A stretch of DNA of 64,000 nucleotides from Luscinia megarhynchos (GCA_034336665.1 CM067591.1:1674001-1738000), one strand, 5' to 3'. Counted from the first letter of the stretch, positions 53,408-64,000 are shown. A program made the numbers and translations. Notes: generated by a model not told the origin, from the sequence alone.

Positions 53408-53857
53408 TCACCCTCCCGGCCGGCGCTCGCCCCGCTCCCTCCCCTCGTAGCCCGGGCCGGCTGCAGCCCGGAGACCCCCGGGACCCCCGGGCGGGAGGGG
53501 CCGCAGGCTCCGCCGGGCTCTGCCGCAGCCCTGGCACCGGCCCCGGGGCTCCGCCGGGGGTGAGGGCGGTCCGGCCGCCCGGGGGTCACCCGGAGGCGAC
53601 ACCAGAATTGTTGGGAGGCTCCGGCTGGGGCTGAAATTCCGCTTACGCCGCACATTCGCCTCCCGCTGCCCTCGGAGGGGTTTGGTGGGTTTTTTTTTTG
53701 TTGTTTTTTTTCTTTCTTTAATTTTTTTTTGTTGTTGTTGTCGGTGTTTGTTTCACGTGAGAACGAACCCCCCGCGTTTCCCGAGGCTCCTGCGGGTCCC
53801 TCCCGGCCCCGAGCGCGGCGCGGAGGCTCCGGGAGGGGGAGAAGCCCCCGCGGCCGC

Positions 53858-55174
53858 AGCACTTATCGGGGGGCGCCGGGGGGGCTCCGCAGCACTTAGG
53901 GGGACACGAGAAGGGCCGGGGCCACTCGGGATTTTAGCACTTGTCGCCGGCTCCCCGCGGAGCCCCCGAAGCGCTTCCGGGGACGAGGCGGCCGCGGGAG
54001 GAGGACGCGCCCCCCCCGCCCCAAATTCCCCTGCCCGGGCCCCCCCTCCTGGCGCCGCAGCACTTAAGGGGCCCCTGGTGCCAGGCTGGTGCCACTCGCC
54101 CGCTGTCACCGCCCTGGTGGCGCCGGGGGCCGAAGCGAGGGACGGGGACGGGGACAGCGGGGGGGCCGCGGGAAGGGAGAGGAGCGGCCGCCCGGCCCCC
54201 AGCACGGTCCTGTGGCCACCGGCCGCGAGCCGGGGATGCAAGTCGGGGGTCGGGGGCTGGCAGGGGGTGACACCCGCCGGGAAGCGTCCAGAAGGGACTG
54301 GGATGGGACTGGGACCGGACTGGGACCGGACTGGGAAGGGCCCGGCCCTGGAGGGGCCACGGAGCCCCAAAAGCCGCGGCCCCGCACCCCAAAAACCGCC
54401 GCGAGCCCCGGGGCTGTCACGGGCCGGGGGCACTGAAGGGGACGGGACGGGGAGGGCGGGGCACTGGGACCAGTCAGTCACGGGCACTGGGACCAGTTCA
54501 GGACTGGAAACTGGAACCCAGCAGCTCCAGGCACTGGGACCAGTTACCCCCGGGTACTGGGACCAGTTCAGGGCTGGGACCAGTTACCCTCAGGCACTGC
54601 ACCAGCTCCCTCAGTGGGCAGCACTGGTCCCAGTACCCAGCCCTGACTGGTCCCAGTATCCAGCGCTGACTGGTCCCAGTGCCCAGCCCTGACTGGTCCC
54701 AGTACCCAGCTCTGACTGGTCCCAGTGCTGGTTCTGACTGGTTCCAGTACCCAGCGCTGACTGGTCCCACTGCCGATTCTGACTGGTTCCACTACCCAGC
54801 TCTGACTGGTCCCAGTACCCAGCTAACTGGTCCCAGTACCCAGCTCTGACTGGTCCCAGTGCTGGTTCTGACTGGTCCCAGTACCCAGCCCTGACTGGTC
54901 CCGGTGCTGGTTCTGACTGGTCCCAGTACCCAGCCCTGACTGGTCCCGCAGGCAGGGGGGTGGCAGGGGGTGGCAGCCCCCCGAGTATATTATTATTATA
55001 ATTATTATAATTATTCTAATTATTTCCCGCTCTCGGTCTGTGCGTGACGTCTTAGGTTCCTTTTCTGTTGGTCCGTTCGTTGTTTTTGTTCCTCGTTCTG
55101 TCGCTCCGGGAGGGCCCGGGGGGGTCCCGGGGGGGTCCCGGGGGAGGGGGGGGCGGGGCCGAACTCAGCACTTG
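53858..55174 (+). promoter_or_regulatory. Cluster of AGCACTTA/AGCACTTG seed matches
   Basis: AGCACTTA at 53858-53865, 53891-53898 and 54059-54066; AGCACTTG at 53936-53943 and 55167-55174. AGCACUU is the complement of the AAGUGCU seed shared by miR-302/372/427/430; the terminal A makes an 8-mer site. The three A-ending copies share a CCGCAGCACTTA context, so they could derive from local duplication. Confidence 0.4.
54600..54950 (+). repeat. CTGACTGGTCCCAGTACCCA minisatellite
   Basis: About 16 units of 20 to 24 bp in the distal GDF11 3'UTR. Confidence 0.9.
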
Positions 55175-55198
55175 AACAGCAAAAATATAAAAAGAAAG

Positions 55199-55204
55199 AA
55201 TAAA
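55199..55204 (+). terminator. GDF11 distal polyadenylation signal (candidate)
   Basis: AATAAA within a strongly A-rich tract (55170-55260), after an AT-rich TATTATTATTATAATTATT block at 54988-55022. Confidence 0.45.
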
Positions 55205-55599
55205 CAAAAAAATTCAAAAAAAAATTAAAAATGTTTTTTAAAAAAGGAGAAATAATCCGAGAGTTGCGAGGTTTGAGCTCCACCCCCGGCGCTCTGCGGG
55301 GGGATGGGGCCCGGGGCGAGGTCCCCATTGTCACCTTTGTCACCTGCGGGGGGCGGGGGAAGAGACCTTGGGGGTGACAGCGGGGCGGGGGCGCTGGGAC
55401 AGCCCCGACAGCCCCGGGGACGGGGGGTGACGAACACAGGGGACACAGGACACCCCACAGGCCCAGGCTGGCACGGGGACAACGGCCCCTGGAGCCTTGG
55501 GGACACCTGGCATGGCGACATGGGCATGGGGACATTGCCACTGCCCCACGTGGCTCCATGGCACAGCTCCCCGGGCGATGTCACCGTCCCCAGGTGTAG

Positions 55600-55985
55600 G
55601 GGACAGGGCTGGGGACACTCGGGACGGGGCTGGGGACACTCGGGATGGGGCTGGGGACATTCAGGACAGAGCTGGGGACACTTGGGACAGAGCTGGGGAA
55701 ATTCAGGACAGAGCTGGGGACACTCGGGACAGGGCTGGGGACACTCGGGATGGGGCTGGGGACATTCAGAGTCCCAGCACGGCCTCCCTACTGTAAAAAG
55801 GGATTTTAGGGGGGATCTTTAAGGGGGATTTTTAATGGTGGATTTTTAATGGGGGGTTTTAAGGGGAATTTTTAAATGGGATTTTTTAAAGGGAGGATTT
55901 AGGGGGGAATTTTTAATGGGGAACTTTAAGTGAGATTTTTAATGGGATTTTTTAAAGGGAGGATTTTAGGGGGAGTTTTAAGGGA
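55600..55985. repeat. Short arrays between GDF11 and SARNP
   Basis: 55600-55770 is GGGGACACTCGGGACAGGGCT. 55795-55985 is GGGATTTTTAATGGGG, T- and G-rich. Confidence 0.8.
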
Positions 55986-56080
55986 TTTTACGAGCGGCCC
56001 CAGGAGCCGCGCTCGGGGCTTTATGGAGCCTCATTAGGGGCGGCAGCTATGCCGGGAATGTCCCGGCTAATTAGGGCCGC
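55985..56080. promoter_or_regulatory. Homeodomain-motif block downstream of GDF11
   Basis: TTTACGAG (55987-55994, HOX13-type core), TTTATGG (56020-56026, CDX/HOX), TCATTAG (56031-56037) and the palindrome CTAATTAG (56067-56074) fall within 90 bp of unique sequence between two repeats. Candidate GDF11 regulatory element, by motif only. Confidence 0.35.
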
Positions 56081-56399
56081 CCGAGGGGACAGGGGGTGTC
56101 ACCTGGGGAGGGGACAGGGGGTGTCACCGCGGGAGGGGACAGGGTGGGCAGTGACCCTCCAGTGTCCGAGCGAGGACTGGACACAAGGACGTGGCTCCAG
56201 CTGGGTCAGTGGTCCTGCCAGGTTGGTGGCCCCGTGGCCACTGGTCACGTCCCCAGTGTCCACTCCAGATGTGTCCCCTCTGTCCACTCCAGTCAGACCC
56301 TCCAGGACACCTCCGAGGCCTCCCCGGCCCCTCCCCACGCAGGTGTGGCCACCTCTGAGTGACCACTGTCCACTCCAGCCTGGGGGGGGCGCGGCTTTG

Positions 56400-57350
56400 T
56401 CGGGACCGGAACCCCCGGAGTGACCCCGCAGTGACCGTGGGGACACCCCCGCAGTGACCGTGGGGACAGCCCCGCAGTGACCCCGCAGTGACCACGGGGA
56501 CAGCCCCGCAGTGACCGTGGGGACACCCCCGCAGTGACCGTGGGGACAGCCCCGCAGTGACCACGTGGGGACACCCCGCAGTGCCCACAGCCCCAGCCCC
56601 GGCCCCGAGCGCTCCGCGGGCACCGCCCGGCCGAGCCCCGGGGCACTGCGGATCTCGCTTTCTGTTTCTCCAATCCGAGCGCTTTAACGAGCGCTCGCTT
56701 TTGTTCCGCCCTCCTGCCCCGTTCCCTGCCCCGTTCCCATTCTCATTTTCCCCTTGCATTCCCATTTCCTCATTCCCGCTATTTCCTATTTTCCTGTTTC
56801 CCCATTCCCATTCCTGCTCCCATTTCCCCATTCCCGTTCCCTGCTCCCCCATTCCCATCCCCATCCTTCCCCCGTTCCCATTCCCATTCCCATTCCCGTT
56901 TCCCCATTCCCATTCCTATTCCCGTTCCCATTTCCCCATTCCCATTCCCGTTTCCATTCCCATTCCAGTTCCCGTTTCCCCGTTCCCATTTCCCCGTTCC
57001 CCATTCCCATTCCCGTTTCCATTCCCATTTCCCCATTCCCATTTCCCCATTCCCGTTCCCGTTTCCCCGTTCCCTTTCCCATTCGCCTTCCCATTTCCTA
57101 TCCCCGTTCCCATTTCTCCATTCCCATTCCCATTTCCCCGTTCCCATTTCCCCATTCCCATTCCCGTTCCCGTTCCCATTCCCATTCCCCATCCCCGTTC
57201 CCATTCCCCATTTCCCCATTCCCATTTCCCCGTTCCCATTTCCCCCATTCCCGTTTCCATCCCGTTCCTGTTCCCGTTCCCATTTCCCATCCCCGTTCCC
57301 ATTCCCATTTCCCATTCCCGTTTCCATCCCCGTTCCCGTTTTCCCCGTTC
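56400..57350. repeat. Intergenic arrays: GTGACCGTGGGGACACCCC and CCCATTCCCGTTTCC
   Basis: 56415-56580 has about eight 30-bp units of CCGCAGTGACCGTGGGGACA. 56740-57350 is a CCCATT/CCCGTT hexamer array like those in ERBB3 introns 16 and 17. Confidence 0.88.
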
Positions 57351-57359
57351 CCGGCCCCG

Positions 57360-57560
57360 CTCCCCCTGACCTAATTCGCAGCCCCGGGGTTGTGACACAA
57401 ATGAGGCCCGGGGACATCCGGGGGCCACCCACGGTGACAGCGGCTCCCCGGAGCGTCCCCGGGGCGGCAGCGGCCGCGGGCGACATCGGCGCTAATGAAC
57501 GCAATTAACGCAATTAACGCGGCCGCGGGGCTTGGCCGCGCTCCACCCGCCTGGAGCGGA
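57360..57560. promoter_or_regulatory. Unique block with tandem CAATTAACG motifs
   Basis: Non-repetitive 200 bp containing GACCTAATTCGC, ACACAAATGAGG, CTAATGAAC, then two CGCAATTAA copies spaced 10 bp apart (57500-57520). This is a homeodomain-like configuration in otherwise GC-rich DNA. No gene is seen. Confidence 0.3.
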
Positions 57561-57589
57561 GCCACGGCGAGCGCTGGGGAACGGCGGGA

Positions 57590-58740
57590 GGGGACAGCGG
57601 GGGGACAGGGGGGTGGCACTAAGGGACAGCGGGGACAGAGGGACAGCAGGGACAGGGAGGACAGAGAGGGGACAGAGAGGGGACAGGGGGGTGGCACTAA
57701 GGGGACAGCGGGGGACAGAGAGGGGGACGGGGGGGTGGCACTAAGGGACAGCGGGGGACAGAGAGGGACGGGGGTGGCACTAAGGGACAGCGGGGGACAG
57801 AGAGGGGACAGAGAGAGGGGACAGTGGGGAAAAACACCCACAAATTCCTGGGAAAAGAGCCACAAATTCCTGGGAAAATACCCCAAAATCCCTGGAAAAA
57901 GAGACAGTGGAGACAGTGAGGACAGTGGGGACAGTGAGGGGGACGGGGATTTGGGGCCATCCCAAAAATTCCCAAAGAATTTCAGGATCCTTGAGTTCCA
58001 GTCCCCAAAGTGCCTCAGGAGCAGGGTTTGGTGCCATCCCAAATATTCCCAAATTATCCCGGAATTCTGGTGGTTCAGTCCTAGATAGCCCAAAAATCCC
58101 AAAATTCCCTGTGCCCTCCTCTGGAAAAAGCTCAGGAATTCCTGGAAAATCAAGGGAACACCTGGAAAACCTCAGGAAAACCTTGAGAAAACCTGGATTC
58201 AACCCCAGGAATTCCTGGATAAACCTTGAGAATATCTCGGTAACACCAGGAAAACTTCAGGAATTCTTGGATAATACCAGGAAAACATTGAAAAAACCTC
58301 AGGAATTCCTGGAAAACCTCGGGAAGACCTGAAAAAGCTCAGGAGTTCCTGGATAACACCAGAAATTCCTGGCAAACTTCAGGAACTCCTGGATCTTCTC
58401 AGAAACACCTGGAAAACCTCAGGAAAACGTGGAAAACCTGGATTTAACTCCAGGAATTCCTGGAAAACCAGAGAACAGCTGGAAAACACCAGGAACACCT
58501 GGAATATTCTTTGATAAGCTCAGGAATCTCTGGATAAGATCTTGAGCAAACCTGGATTTAACTCCAGGAATTCCTGGATAAGATCAGGAATTCCTGGATA
58601 ACACCAGGAAAATGTGGGAAACCTCAGGAATTCCTGGATAAACTCAAGAAAACATGGAAAATCTTGAGCAAACCTGGATTTAACTCCAGGAATTCCTGGA
58701 AATTCCTCCAGGAAAGGAAGGAATTCCAGGGGCTTTTCCC
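57590..58740. repeat. Arrays before SARNP: GACAGCGGGGGACAGAGAGG then GGAATTCCTGGAAAACC
   Basis: 57590-57830 is G-rich. From about 57830 the base composition changes to A-rich AATTCCTGGAAAA units, which dominate to the window end. No gene is seen between. Confidence 0.85.
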
Positions 58741-58810
58741 ACAGCTCCATCCCCGCATCCAAACCCCTGGAAAAAATTGGGATTTCCTTGGAAAAGGGAA
58801 TTTTTTTTTT

Positions 58811-58816
58811 TTTATT
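58811..58816 (-). terminator. SARNP polyadenylation signal (candidate)
   Basis: TTTATT on + (AATAAA on -) directly beside a run of T on the + strand. It lies 1.5 kb beyond the SARNP stop, so the 3'UTR would be long or contain an intron. Confidence 0.45.
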
Positions 58817-59329
58817 GGGAAATGTGGGATGAGAGGCAGCGCCCGACCCTTCCGAGGGAAAAACCGGGAAAAATAGAAAAAATGGGAATACAAAACCCAG
58901 CAATGGCTGGAATGCTGGGAAAATGGGAAAAACTGGGGAAAACTGGGAATGAGGGAGGAGCCAGGGAGCCACCAGGACATGGGGATGTCCCTGGATCCCG
59001 AGGATTTTGGGATGGGAAGGAGCATCCCGGGAATTTCCCGGAGTGTCCGAGGTTCCCGAGGGTGGGGAACGCTCGTGGAAAAGGAGAATTCCCAAAAAAA
59101 TAGAATCTCTTGGCCTGGGAATGGCCCCAGAACTCTGGGAATGGCCCTGGCCTCGCTGCTCCCAACGCTCCGGGATGAGATTCCTGAAATTCCCGCCGGG
59201 AATTCCAAATCCTGGGAGCTCAAGTCTTCAACAGGGGAAGGGTTCAGGCAGCGCCCACCTGGAAATCCAAGAAATCTCTGGGATTGCTGCTCTGATTCAT
59301 TGGGAAGCTCCCAAAAATCCCATGGGATT

Positions 59330-60165
59330 GGGATCCCATGTTTCTCCATAAATTCCCACAAAATCCCTGTAAAAACAGCCCCAAAATCCCTGGAAAAATA
59401 ACCCCAAATTCCTAGGAAAATAATCCCAAATTCCTGGGAAAACAACCCCAAAATCTCTGGAAAAACAACCCACAAATTCCTGGGAAAAGCAACCCCAAAT
59501 CTCTGGAAAAAACAACCCCAAATTTCTGGGAAAAGAGCCACAAGTTCCTAGAAAAACACCCCAAATCCATGGAAAAATACCCCAAAATCCCGGGAAGAAA
59601 CAACCCCAAAATGCCCTGGAAAAAATAACCCCAAAATCTCTGGAGAAAACACTCACAAATTCCTGGGAAAAGAGCCACAAGTTCCTAGAAAAATACCCAA
59701 AAAATCCATGGAAAACCACCCCAAAATCTATGGAAAAATAGCCACAAATTCCTAAAGAAACACCCCAAAACCCTGGAAAAACAACCCCAAATTCCCTGAG
59801 AAAAGAACCACAAATTCCTAGAAAAACAACCCCAAATCCATGGAAAAACACCCCAAAATCCCTGGAAAAAACAGCCACAAATTTCTGGCAAAAGAACCCT
59901 AAAATTTCTAGAAGTCCACTGCAAAATTCCTGGAAAAACACCCCAAAATCCCTTGGAAAAAACAGCCACAAATTCCTAAAAAATGACCCCAAATCCCTGG
60001 AAAAACATCCCCAAAATCCCTGGGCAAAAAGCCCCAACTTCTTGTAAAAATGGCCACAAATCCTTGGAAAAAAAGCCCCAAATCCTTGGGAAAAAGCACC
60101 ACAAAATTCTACAAAAACAATCCCAAATCCCTGGAAAACCCTGACATTTTGGGAACTCTGCCTAG
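59330..60165 (-). repeat. CCAAATTCCTGGGAAAA array in SARNP 3' region
   Basis: About 40 units of CCCCAAAATCCCTGGAAAAA and CACAAATTCCTGGGAAAAGA between the stop codon and the candidate poly(A) site. Confidence 0.88.
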
Positions 60166-60336
60166 GATTTGGGAATTCCTCCCTCCCAAGCCCAGCCCCT
60201 CCTTTTCCCCCCAGATTTTTCAGGAAAAATGCCCAAAGCTGAGGAGAGAATTCTCTGAGGAAAGGGGAATTCCATGGAAAATGGGGAATGAGGGAAAGGG
60301 GCTCCTGACCTGAGGGGGTGCAGAGCTGTGAGTGGC

Positions 60337-63300
60337 TCAGACGATCCCGAACCTTTCTGCCCTTTTCCTCTTCTTTGCCTGCATTTGGGAACAGCCAAAA
60401 AGAGGGAAAATCCTGGAATTCCATGGGGGAGAATCCCAGGGAAGAGTGGGAGAGGGAGGGGGGTGGGAACTGGGGAATTCCTGATCACCAAGGGCAGGAA
60501 AATCCTGGGATCTGGGGGGGTTTCCTGAGGAAAAGAGGCTCAAACCACAGAGAATTCCAAAATCCAAATTCCTGGGAAAACGGGCCCCAAATTTGTGGAA
60601 AAATGGTCCCAAAATCCCTGGGAAAAATGGCCCTAAAATCCATGGAAAAATGGCCCAAAATCCATGGAAAATGGTCCCAAAATTCCTGGGAAAACAGGCC
60701 CCAAATTTTGGAAAAATGGCCCAAAATCCCTGGGAAAATGGCCTCAAAATTCCTGGGAAAACAGGCCCTGAATTCTGGAAAAATGGCCCAGAAATCCATG
60801 GAAAAATGATCCCAAATCTCTGGAAAACCACCCCAAATCCAGGGAACCCCCTCCCCCAAAATCCAAGGAAAATCTCCCTAAATTCAGGGAAAATGGGACA
60901 AATCCCTGGGAAAATGGCCATAAATTCCTGGGAAAACAGACCCCACATTCTGGAAAAATGGCCCCAAAATCCACAGAAAAATGATCCCAAATCCATGGAA
61001 AACCCTCAAGGGTTGGGAATTGGGAAGTGGTTTTGGGATGAGCCCAGGGATTTCTGGGAATTCCCAGCCCCAAATCCCAGAATTCTGCCCCACCTCGGAA
61101 TCCTCGGCAGCCCCGGCTCCGGTGACGATCCCGAACCTTTCCTTCCTCTTCTTCAGCTTCTCATCCTCCTCACTCTGGGAATGTTTGGAATGTTGAGAAT
61201 GGGATCAGGAATTCCCCAAAACCCCAATTTCCAAACCCCCAAATTCCTGAAAAACGCCAATTCCCAAAAACCCAAAATTCCTGAAAAAGCCGATTTCCCA
61301 AACCCTAAAGTTCCTGAAAAACCCCAATTCCCAAAAATCCCAATTCCAAAAATCCCAAAATTCCCTAAAACCCCAACTCCACAAAACCCCAAAATTCCTC
61401 AAAAACCAAAATTCCCTAAAAACCAAAATTTCCCCCAAAAAACCCCCAGAATTCAAAAAAACGAAATTCCAAACAAACTGAAATTCCCAAACCCCCAAAT
61501 TCCCTCAAAACCTGATTTCCCAACCCCCTAAAATTCCTGAAAAACCTCAATTCCCAAAAAACCAAAATTCCCCAAACCCCAAAATTCCCAAAAATCCAAG
61601 CCCAGGGAAGGCTGGAGCTGGCAGGGCTGGAAAACTTTTGGGATTTTGGGATAATCCAGTCCTTGGCATTCCCAGAATTCCCCAAATTCCCGACTCTCAC
61701 CTTCTTGGAGAGGGAGGAGACGTTGAGGCCAAACCTCTGGGCCCTTTCCTTGAGCTTTTCCAGGTTTATCTGGGAACAGGAAATTTGGGATTTGGGATTG
61801 GGGGTGAGGCCTCGACTCCCAAAGGAGAAAAATTCCAAAATAAACTCCTGGAAAATTTCCCCCATTCCTGAGCTCCAGAGGGGCTGGTCCTGGAAAAGCC
61901 CCAGGGATTTCTGGGGAATTCCAACCCAAAATCCAGCTGTGATCCCAAAATTCCAGGTCTGATCCCAAAATTCCTGCTCCTGATCCCAAAATTTCTGCTT
62001 CTAAAATTCCAGCAGAGTTCCCACCCAAAATTCCAGTTGAGATCCCAAAATTCCACCTGAGATCCCCAAAATTCCAGGTCTGGTCCCAAAACTTCAGTTG
62101 CTATCCCAAAATGCCTGTTCCCAAAATTCCCACTCTTGTTCCCAAAATTCCAGCTGAGATCCCACCCAAAATTCCTGTTCCCAAAATTCCCATTCTTGAT
62201 CCCAAAATTCCAGCTGAGATCCCACCCAAAATTCCACTGGAATTCCCAAAATCCCATCCAAATTCCCAAAATCCCAGTTTTCCTCACCGTGGGTTTGGAA
62301 TCTGCAGAGAGCCCTGGGAAAAGGAGGGAAATTCCATCAGGAATGGCCCCAAATTCCTGGATTTTACCCCAGGAATGGGAATTTGGGGACATCCCAAAAT
62401 TCCATCCCCAAATCTGCCCCAATCCCTGGTTTTTTTTGGGATGAGAAATCCCAGAAAGATCTGGGAAAATTTCAATTCTGAAATTCCTGCTCCCCAGAAA
62501 TGTGGGAAAAGGGAAATTTGTGATCCCAGAGAATCCAGAATTCCAGGAATTCCCATTCCCTGCTCCTTCTCCTCACCTTTTGTGGGAATTGTGGCCAAGC
62601 CAAACCTGTGGGAATGAAAAAAAAACAGGAATTAAGGCTGGAATTTTGGGAATTCTCCTTCCCAGGATCTTCCCTGGGTTTGGATTGACTGGAAAATGTT
62701 TGGAATTCCTGCAGGGATTCCCAAATTTTGTTTTTCAGCTTCATCCAGGAAAGGATTTTCCATGGAAAAATCTGGGAATGGGATGGGATAGGAAGGAACA
62801 GAAATCCTGCAAAATTCCCACAAGATACCAAAATTTCTCTCAAAATCCCACAAATTTTCCCCAAAGTCCCAACAAAATCCCATGAATTCCCCCAAGGTTC
62901 CCACAAAATCCTCTCAAATTCCCCAAAATTCAAAAAACAATCTCCCAAAATCCCCAAAATTTACCTCAAAAATCTCTGAAAAATCTCAAAAATTCCCTCA
63001 AAATCCCCAAATTCCCCCAAGATTCCCCACAAAATTCTCCCAAAATTCCCCCAAAGTCCCACAAAACTCCCTCAAAATCCAAGAAATTCCCACAAAACTC
63101 CCTCAAAATCCAAGAAATTCCCATAAAACTCCCTCAAAATCCAAGAAATTCCCACAAAATTCCCTCAAAATCCAAGAAATTCCCACAAAATTCCCTCAAA
63201 ATCCAAGAAATTCCCACAAAATTCCCTCAAAATCCCAAAAAAATTTGCACACAATCCCCCAAAATTCCCAACAAACCCCCGGCATTCTCCCATCCCTGAC

Positions 63301-63635
63301 CCTCCCAGGCATGCCAAATTCCCCCCAGAATTCCTAAAATTCTCCCAGAATTCTGCCCAGAATTCCCAAAATGCCCCAGAATTCCCAAATTTCCCCCCAA
63401 ATTCCCAAATTCTGGCCCCACCTCGCTGCCCTCGCTGCCTTTTTGCTCTCCAGGCTCACGGGGACATTGAACCTCTCGGCCCTTTTCTGCATCCTCTGCA
63501 AAACAGGGAAAGGGACAAGGGAATTTTGGAAATTTTTGGGTGGAAAAGAGGGATTTTTCCAGTGAAAGTCGGGATCAGGGAATTTTTTACCTCCATCTGG
63601 GAGATTTCTGAGGAGATTTTCACCACTTTCTTCTC
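60337..63635 (-). CDS. SARNP: SARNP (Hcc-1/CIP29), last seven coding exons
   Basis: SARNP is a nuclear mRNP protein of the TREX export pathway that works with the helicase UAP56/DDX39B. Exons in gene order: 63635-63591 (EKKVVKISSEISQME), 63495-63422 (RMQKRAERFNVPVSLESKK and AARAAR), 62605-62577 (FGLATIPTKG), 62313-62288 (LSADSKPT), 61769-61701 (INLEKLKERAQRFGLNVSS and LSKK), 61174-61094 (SEEDEKLKKRKERFGIVTG and AAEDSE), 60378-60337 (AKKRKRAERFGIV-stop). The repeated K-R-x-R-F-G helices that contact the helicase are all present. All exons have AG/GT sites and no indels. The N-terminal SAP domain and acidic exons lie beyond the right window edge. It is tail-to-tail with GDF11, as in mammals. 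Confidence 0.94.
60585..61010 (-). repeat. AAATGGCCCCAAAATCCATGG array, last SARNP intron
   Basis: About 18 units of CCTGGGAAAATGGCCCCAAA and CCATGGAAAAATGGTCCC. Confidence 0.88.
61200..61600 (-). repeat. CCCCAAAATTCCTGAAAAACC array, SARNP intron
   Basis: About 25 units of CCAAAATTCCCAAAAACC between the fifth and sixth exons listed for SARNP. Confidence 0.88.
61915..62280 (-). repeat. GATCCCAAAATTCCAGCTGA array, SARNP intron
   Basis: About 18 units of 20 to 30 bp with alternating CAGCTGAGATCCCACCC and CTGTTCCC linkers. Confidence 0.88.
62810..63405 (-). repeat. CCCTCAAAATCCAAGAAATT array, SARNP intron
   Basis: A highly regular 30-bp core (CCCACAAAATTCCCTCAAAA then TCCAAGAAATT) at 63070-63235, with diverged CCCCAAAATTCCC flanks. 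Confidence 0.9.
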
Positions 63636-63689
63636 CTGGATGCTGGAAAGGTTTGGGAAAAGAAAGGGAAAGGTCAGGGATGCTCCAGG

Positions 63690-64000
63690 TGGGATTTGGG
63701 ATCCAGGAATTCTCAGCCCCAAGAGTCCCAAATCCAGGGAATCCCAACCCCACAGAATCTCAAATCCAGAAATTCCATCCCTAGGAATCCCAAATCCAGG
63801 GATCCCAAATCTAGGAATTCTCAGCCCCAGGAATCTCAAATATACCAAATTCCAAATCCCAGGAATCCTAAATCCAGGAATCCCAAATGCAGGGATCCCA
63901 ACCCTAGGAATTCCAAATCCAGGAATTCTTAGCCCCAGGAATCCCAAATCTGCAAAATTCCAACCCCAGGAATTCTCAGCCCCAGGAATCCCAAATCCAG
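63690..64000 (-). repeat. AATCCCAAATCCAGGAATT array at window end
   Basis: About 20 units of CCCAGGAATCCCAAATCCAG run off the right edge inside a SARNP intron. Confidence 0.88.

Larger units (their letters stand above)
52802..55215 (+). other. GDF11 3'UTR (inferred extent)
   Basis: About 2.4 kb after the stop if the distal signal is used. It contains a proximal AATAAA (53096), an AU-rich element (53391-53407), GTT-repeat tracts (52962-52972; 53698-53740), five AGCACTTR seed matches (53858-55174), a CTGACTGGTCCCAGTACCCA minisatellite (54600-54950) and a distal AATAAA (55199). GDF11 transcripts in mammals also have long 3'UTRs. The extent here is inferred. Confidence 0.55.

Noticed and set aside
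58811..59600. Retroposon tail (poly-T and AATAAA) suggesting a SINE or processed gene
   Set aside because: No coding remnant, target-site duplication or known element body is visible. It is better read as the SARNP poly(A) region on the - strand.

Overview
This window reads as vertebrate nuclear DNA, most likely from a bird and from one of the very small, GC-rich 'dot' microchromosomes. Three things point that way. Multi-exon genes with canonical GT/AG splice sites match the human 12q13.2 neighbourhood. The introns are short and built almost wholly of G- or C-rich tandem repeats. No interspersed transposon is recognisable. Species and chromosome are inferred, not shown.

Layout. (1) 1-16.05 kb, + strand: ERBB3 exons 2-18, covering the extracellular domains I-IV, the transmembrane segment and the first kinase-domain exon. 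Exon 1 is not found, and the kinase and tail exons are missing. (2) 16.05-18.16 kb: tandem repeats interrupted by exactly 100 N (17261-17360). This is an assembly join, so the ERBB3/BLOC1S1 adjacency is unproven. (3) 18.16-20.13 kb, +: the last two coding exons of BLOC1S1. (4) 23.9-30.25 kb, +: RDH5, four coding exons. (5) 38.55-31.42 kb, -: CD63, seven coding exons. (6) 43.28-39.42 kb, -: an intact five-exon inositol polyphosphate 1-phosphatase gene (INPP1-like), which I do not recall at the mammalian locus. (7) 45.74-55.2 kb, +: GDF11, three exons with a TATA/CCAAT promoter and a long 3'UTR. (8) 63.64-58.81 kb, -: SARNP, its last seven coding exons. BLOC1S1-RDH5-CD63-GDF11-SARNP keep the order and orientation known in mammals. 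The INPP1-like gene is the addition.

The genes are not an operon and mostly have unrelated jobs: neuregulin co-receptor, lysosome-related organelle biogenesis, 11-cis-retinol oxidation, late-endosome/exosome tetraspanin, inositol phosphate recycling, TGF-beta-family ligand, and mRNA export factor. BLOC1S1 and CD63 both act in the endosome/lysosome/melanosome system.

The most unusual signal is that many tandem arrays contain the edge of the neighbouring exon, with its splice site, start codon or stop/poly(A) signal. This occurs at RDH5 (four places), CD63, INPP1-like, BLOC1S1 and ERBB3. Other points of interest are INPP1-like beside GDF11, mirroring INPP1 near MSTN, and a cluster of miR-302/427-type seed matches in the GDF11 3'UTR. 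Coding quality is uneven: ERBB3 exons carry many one-base indels, while the INPP1-like gene and GDF11 exon 3 are clean. Consensus errors therefore explain the breaks better than gene decay.
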